Below, one piece after another: positions 6,819 through 8,931 of a stretch of 8,931 nucleotides of DNA. The stretch covers positions 1 through 8,931 of the forward strand of contig NVSM01000062.1 of the NCBI GenBank assembly GCA_002401225.1, read 5' to 3'. Below the pieces are notes generated by a model. That model was not told where the DNA came from and ran no database searches. It saw only the letters and a list, made by a program, of their open reading frames with translations. The stretch is from a bacterium. Lineage in GTDB: Bacteria > Planctomycetota > Phycisphaerae > Phycisphaerales > UBA1924. Every line of letters begins with the position of its first letter. The first letter of the stretch is position 1. The translations under genes and the position numbers were made by a program.

Positions 6819-6824
6819 TATGAT
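6819..6824 (+). promoter_or_regulatory. Possible -10 element for the ABC ATPase gene
   Basis: TATGAT matches the TATAAT -10 consensus at five of six positions and ends eight bases before the ATG at 6833. Transcription starting six to eight bases downstream would give a leaderless or nearly leaderless mRNA, which fits the absence of any purine-rich ribosome site before this ATG. No good -35 box is seen at 16-18 bases upstream. Confidence 0.3.
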
Positions 6825-6832
6825 GTCCTTCT

Positions 6833-7933
6833 ATGGGTACACAGATCACGATTCAGAATCTTGTTAAAGTCTTCGGCAACGGCTCATCAGCAGCGACCGC
6901 CGTTGACCAACTCTCCGTCACCATCGAACCCGGAGAACTCTTCTTTCTCCTTGGGCCTTCTGGTTGCGGAAAAACCACGCTTTTACGCATGATTGCGGGG
7001 TTTATCGACCCAACATCGGGCACTGTTGCCTTCGATGGCAAAGATGTGACGCACGAGGCGCCGAACAAAAGAAACACCGGGATGGTGTTCCAGTCCTACG
7101 CGCTCTGGCCGCACATGACCGTCGCCCAGAATGTCGCCTTCGGACTCAATGTGCGTAAGGTGCCTAATCCTGAAAAAGATACACGCGTCCTCGAAGCACT
7201 CGCAGCGGTACAGATGGAAGATTATGCCAGCAGAAAACCAACCCAGCTTTCGGGTGGTCAACAGCAGCGCGTCGCCCTTGCCCGCGCATTGGTCATCAAG
7301 CCCGATGTACTCTTGCTCGATGAGCCCTTGTCGAACCTCGACGCCAAACTCCGCAACGACCTTCGGCTGCAAATCCGCAATGTCTGCAAAGCATCGGGAA
7401 TCACGACTGTCTATGTGACCCACGATCAAAAAGAGGCTCTTTCGATGGCCGACCGGATCGCGCTGCTCAAGGATGGGCAGATCATGCAGCTCGGCTCTCC
7501 TCGCGAGCTGTACCGCAAGCCCAACACCCGCTTCGTCGCTGAGTTCCTTGGCGAGACCAACCTGATCGAAGCCAAGCAAACCGGTGAAGTCGGCCAAGCC
7601 GCAGCTTATGCTGTCGAAGCAGGTGGATTCGCAGGCCCGGTGATCCAGAACGGGCAAGCACAAACAAAAAGCGAACGCAATCTCCTGTCGGTTCGCCCAG
7701 AAGCTATTCGATTACGCGAGGCTGGAAAGCCCAACACCTTGCCTGGAAAGCTTTTAGAGACAACTTATCTTGGCGAAACCGCTCAGCACTTGGTTGAAAT
7801 TAAAGGCTGTCCGCCGATCAAGATTGCCGAGATGAATCCGTTTGGATCGACTTCTACGGTCCATCCCAATATTGGTGACGATGTGCATGTCGAGTTCATC
7901 GCGGACGACATCGTGCCAATCGCTGACGCGTAA
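6833..7933 (+). CDS. ABC transporter ATP-binding protein (MalK/PotA/FbpC type)
   Basis: This is the ATPase subunit of an importer, acting on the cytoplasmic face of the membrane. The 366-aa protein shows every nucleotide-binding motif: Walker A GPSGCGKT (41-48), Q-loop Gln87 in MVFQSYALWPHMTV, signature LSGGQQQR (139-146), Walker B VLLLDE (159-164), D-loop SNLD (167-170) and H-loop His197 in VTHDQKEAL. A C-terminal TOBE-type regulatory domain starts after FVAEFLGETN (234-243). Length and layout match the CUT1/spermidine/iron(III) importer ATPases. No permease or binding protein is in the window, so the substrate is open and the ATPase may serve transporters encoded elsewhere. The ATG at 6833 has no ribosome site and lies close behind a possible -10 box. 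The gene ends 14 bases before the convergent kinase gene with no clear terminator between them. Confidence 0.93.
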   Translation: MGTQITIQNLVKVFGNGSSAATAVDQLSVTIEPGELFFLLGPSGCGKTTLLRMIAGFIDPTSGTVAFDGKDVTHEAPNKRNTGMVFQSYALWPHMTVAQNVAFGLNVRKVPNPEKDTRVLEALAAVQMEDYASRKPTQLSGGQQQRVALARALVIKPDVLLLDEPLSNLDAKLRNDLRLQIRNVCKASGITTVYVTHDQKEALSMADRIALLKDGQIMQLGSPRELYRKPNTRFVAEFLGETNLIEAKQTGEVGQAAAYAVEAGGFAGPVIQNGQAQTKSERNLLSVRPEAIRLREAGKPNTLPGKLLETTYLGETAQHLVEIKGCPPIKIAEMNPFGSTSTVHPNIGDDVHVEFIADDIVPIADA

Positions 7934-7947
7934 AACTGTTTGAGAAC

Positions 7948-8829
7948 TCAAGCTGCTGACGACTGGGTGTTTTCTGGCGCGATGGGCAAGGCGATAATCA
8001 TCTTGGTCCCCGTGCCCGGAATCGATTCTGCGCGGATGGTTCCATGCACACTGGTCAATAGCTTGGTGCAAATTGCCAATCCAAGCCCATGCCCTTGAGC
8101 CGAAGACTGGGCTTTGCCCGCCCGGTCTTTCGCTACAAATAGCCCGGCAACCTGATCAGAACTCATGCCGACGCCGGTATCTTCAACAATGATCTGGATC
8201 ATTTGCCCCGACAAAGCCCGCCCGGGATCTGAATTGTTCCATGTGGAACATTCTTGATTGGCATTACTTGTAGAGACATGAATTGTGATCTGACCTGTTT
8301 CTCTCTGTTCCGAATCCCCCACCGCTCGAATGGCGTTGAGGTAGAGGTTGAGAAGAACTTGCTGAAGCAAAACAGTGGGGATGTTGGGAATCAGCGAGCT
8401 ATCGCCTGAGATGGCAAAGTTGTACGCATTGAAATCGGCTTCAGGCAAGAAGCTCAATGCCCGTTGATGAGCATCCAGTATTGATCTCAGCGAACCGGGC
8501 TGAATCGTCATCACGGTTGTACTCATAAAGAGTTCCGCCAGCTGAGCAATCTGAGCGCTCGCATGGCAGGCGAGTTCGAGGGCATAGACGGCTCGCTCAG
8601 GTTGATCCATATGCATCAATGCCAATTGGGCCCGGCCGCCAACCTGGGTCATCAGGTTGTTGACCTCATGGGCAAACATAGAAGCCATCGCCCCAGCTTC
8701 AGCGAGATCCGAAGCCTGGTCCATATGCGACTTGAGCGAGCTGAGCTTTGATACAAGCTGGTCAACTTCATCAATCACCGAGCCGGTTGATATTGATGCT
8801 GATGGTTTGGTTTCTTTTGGCGTAGACAT
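7948..8829 (-). CDS. Cytoplasmic sensor histidine kinase-like protein
   Basis: The 293-aa protein has no membrane segment. Residues 1-45 are a Ser/Thr-rich and then helical leader. His54 in FAHEVNNLM is the predicted phospho-acceptor; the HExNN form resembles NtrB-like or HDFNN-type kinases, but the usual following Pro is absent. The ATPase domain follows: N-box QQVLLNLYLNAIRAV (156-170), G1 DTGVG (217-221), G2 GHGLGL (246-251) and G3 GTGTKMIIALP (272-282). It would autophosphorylate and pass phosphate to a response regulator, none of which is visible here. The signal is unknown and must act on the soluble protein or through a partner. An in-frame TAA 12 bases upstream fixes the start at or after the ATG at 8829. 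The gene is convergent with the ABC ATPase, and a parS-like sequence lies inside it. Confidence 0.88.
   Translation of the reverse strand: MSTPKETKPSASISTGSVIDEVDQLVSKLSSLKSHMDQASDLAEAGAMASMFAHEVNNLMTQVGGRAQLALMHMDQPERAVYALELACHASAQIAQLAELFMSTTVMTIQPGSLRSILDAHQRALSFLPEADFNAYNFAISGDSSLIPNIPTVLLQQVLLNLYLNAIRAVGDSEQRETGQITIHVSTSNANQECSTWNNSDPGRALSGQMIQIIVEDTGVGMSSDQVAGLFVAKDRAGKAQSSAQGHGLGLAICTKLLTSVHGTIRAESIPGTGTKMIIALPIAPENTQSSAA
8235..8250. promoter_or_regulatory. parS-like palindrome inside the kinase gene
   Basis: TGTTCCATGTGGAACA matches the ParB-binding consensus TGTTNCACGTGNAACA at all specified positions except the eighth (T for C in the central CACGTG). Both 7-base arms are perfectly symmetrical. 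It lies within codons for ECSTWNN of the kinase, about residues 193-199. Chromosomal parS sites are often inside coding sequence near the replication origin. No parA or parB gene is in the window, so binding is unproven. Confidence 0.4.
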
Positions 8830-8893
8830 ACACTCGCGTTATCGGCCAAAGAGTGGAGGGGTTGAAGCGCGAGTTGGAAACCGAGCCGAAAAC

Positions 8894-8914
8894 CGGGTGG
8901 ATTATTCAAACCCG
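8894..8914. repeat. Short inverted repeat upstream of the kinase gene
   Basis: CGGGT (8894-8898) and ACCCG (8910-8914) flank an AT-rich 11-base centre about 65-85 bp before the kinase ATG. The spacing and AT-rich centre would suit a dimeric regulator's operator, but a 5-bp arm can easily arise by chance. Confidence 0.2.
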
Positions 8915-8931
8915 CTGAGCCAAGGGCCATG

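Noticed and set aside
8775..8930. Minus-strand open frame running in from the right edge and overlapping the kinase start by about 55 bases
   Set aside because: It stays open for about 50 codons but has no recognisable motif, its end overlaps the kinase N-terminus, and only the edge of it can be seen. It could be the tail of an upstream gene, but this cannot be supported here.

Overview
The window looks like bacterial chromosome from a Gram-negative (outer-membrane-bearing) organism. The DNA is moderately GC-rich and densely coded. An LptF/LptG-family permease implies LPS-type lipid export. Gene starts mostly lack a clear Shine-Dalgarno, and the overall look (small operons, codon style, a DUF721/DciA-like protein) fits a planctomycete such as Phycisphaerae. 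That lineage guess is an impression from the sequence, not a demonstrated assignment. No transposase, phage gene, CRISPR array, tRNA or rRNA was seen.

Layout. (1) 1-1164: a short non-coding tail with a 7-bp tandem repeat, then a minus-strand pair made of a 72-aa single-membrane-segment protein followed by truA. (2) 1377-1946: a 150-aa secreted helical protein of unknown function, ending in a strong rho-independent terminator. (3) 2022-5999: a tight three-gene plus-strand operon of an oversized LptF/LptG-family permease, a GT39/ArnT-like membrane glycosyltransferase and a PAP2 lipid phosphatase. These are envelope genes that could together flip or export, glycosylate and dephosphorylate lipid intermediates. 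(4) 6000-6382: a gene-poor tract with several hairpins that read best on the minus strand. It ends in a minus-strand terminator and includes a 12-bp stem whose loop resembles the 16S anti-Shine-Dalgarno. (5) 6383-7933: a divergent pair, a DUF721/DciA-like protein on the minus strand and an ABC transporter ATPase on the plus strand, only 42 bp apart. (6) 7948-8829: a cytoplasmic histidine-kinase-like protein convergent with the ABC gene. Inside it lies a 16-bp sequence one base away from the ParB-binding consensus parS.

The most interesting items are the parS-like site, the structured tract with the anti-SD loop at 6044-6310, the envelope-lipid operon with its enlarged LptF/G protein, and the heptamer repeat that overlaps the truA stop codon. 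No complete new defence or mobile system is visible.
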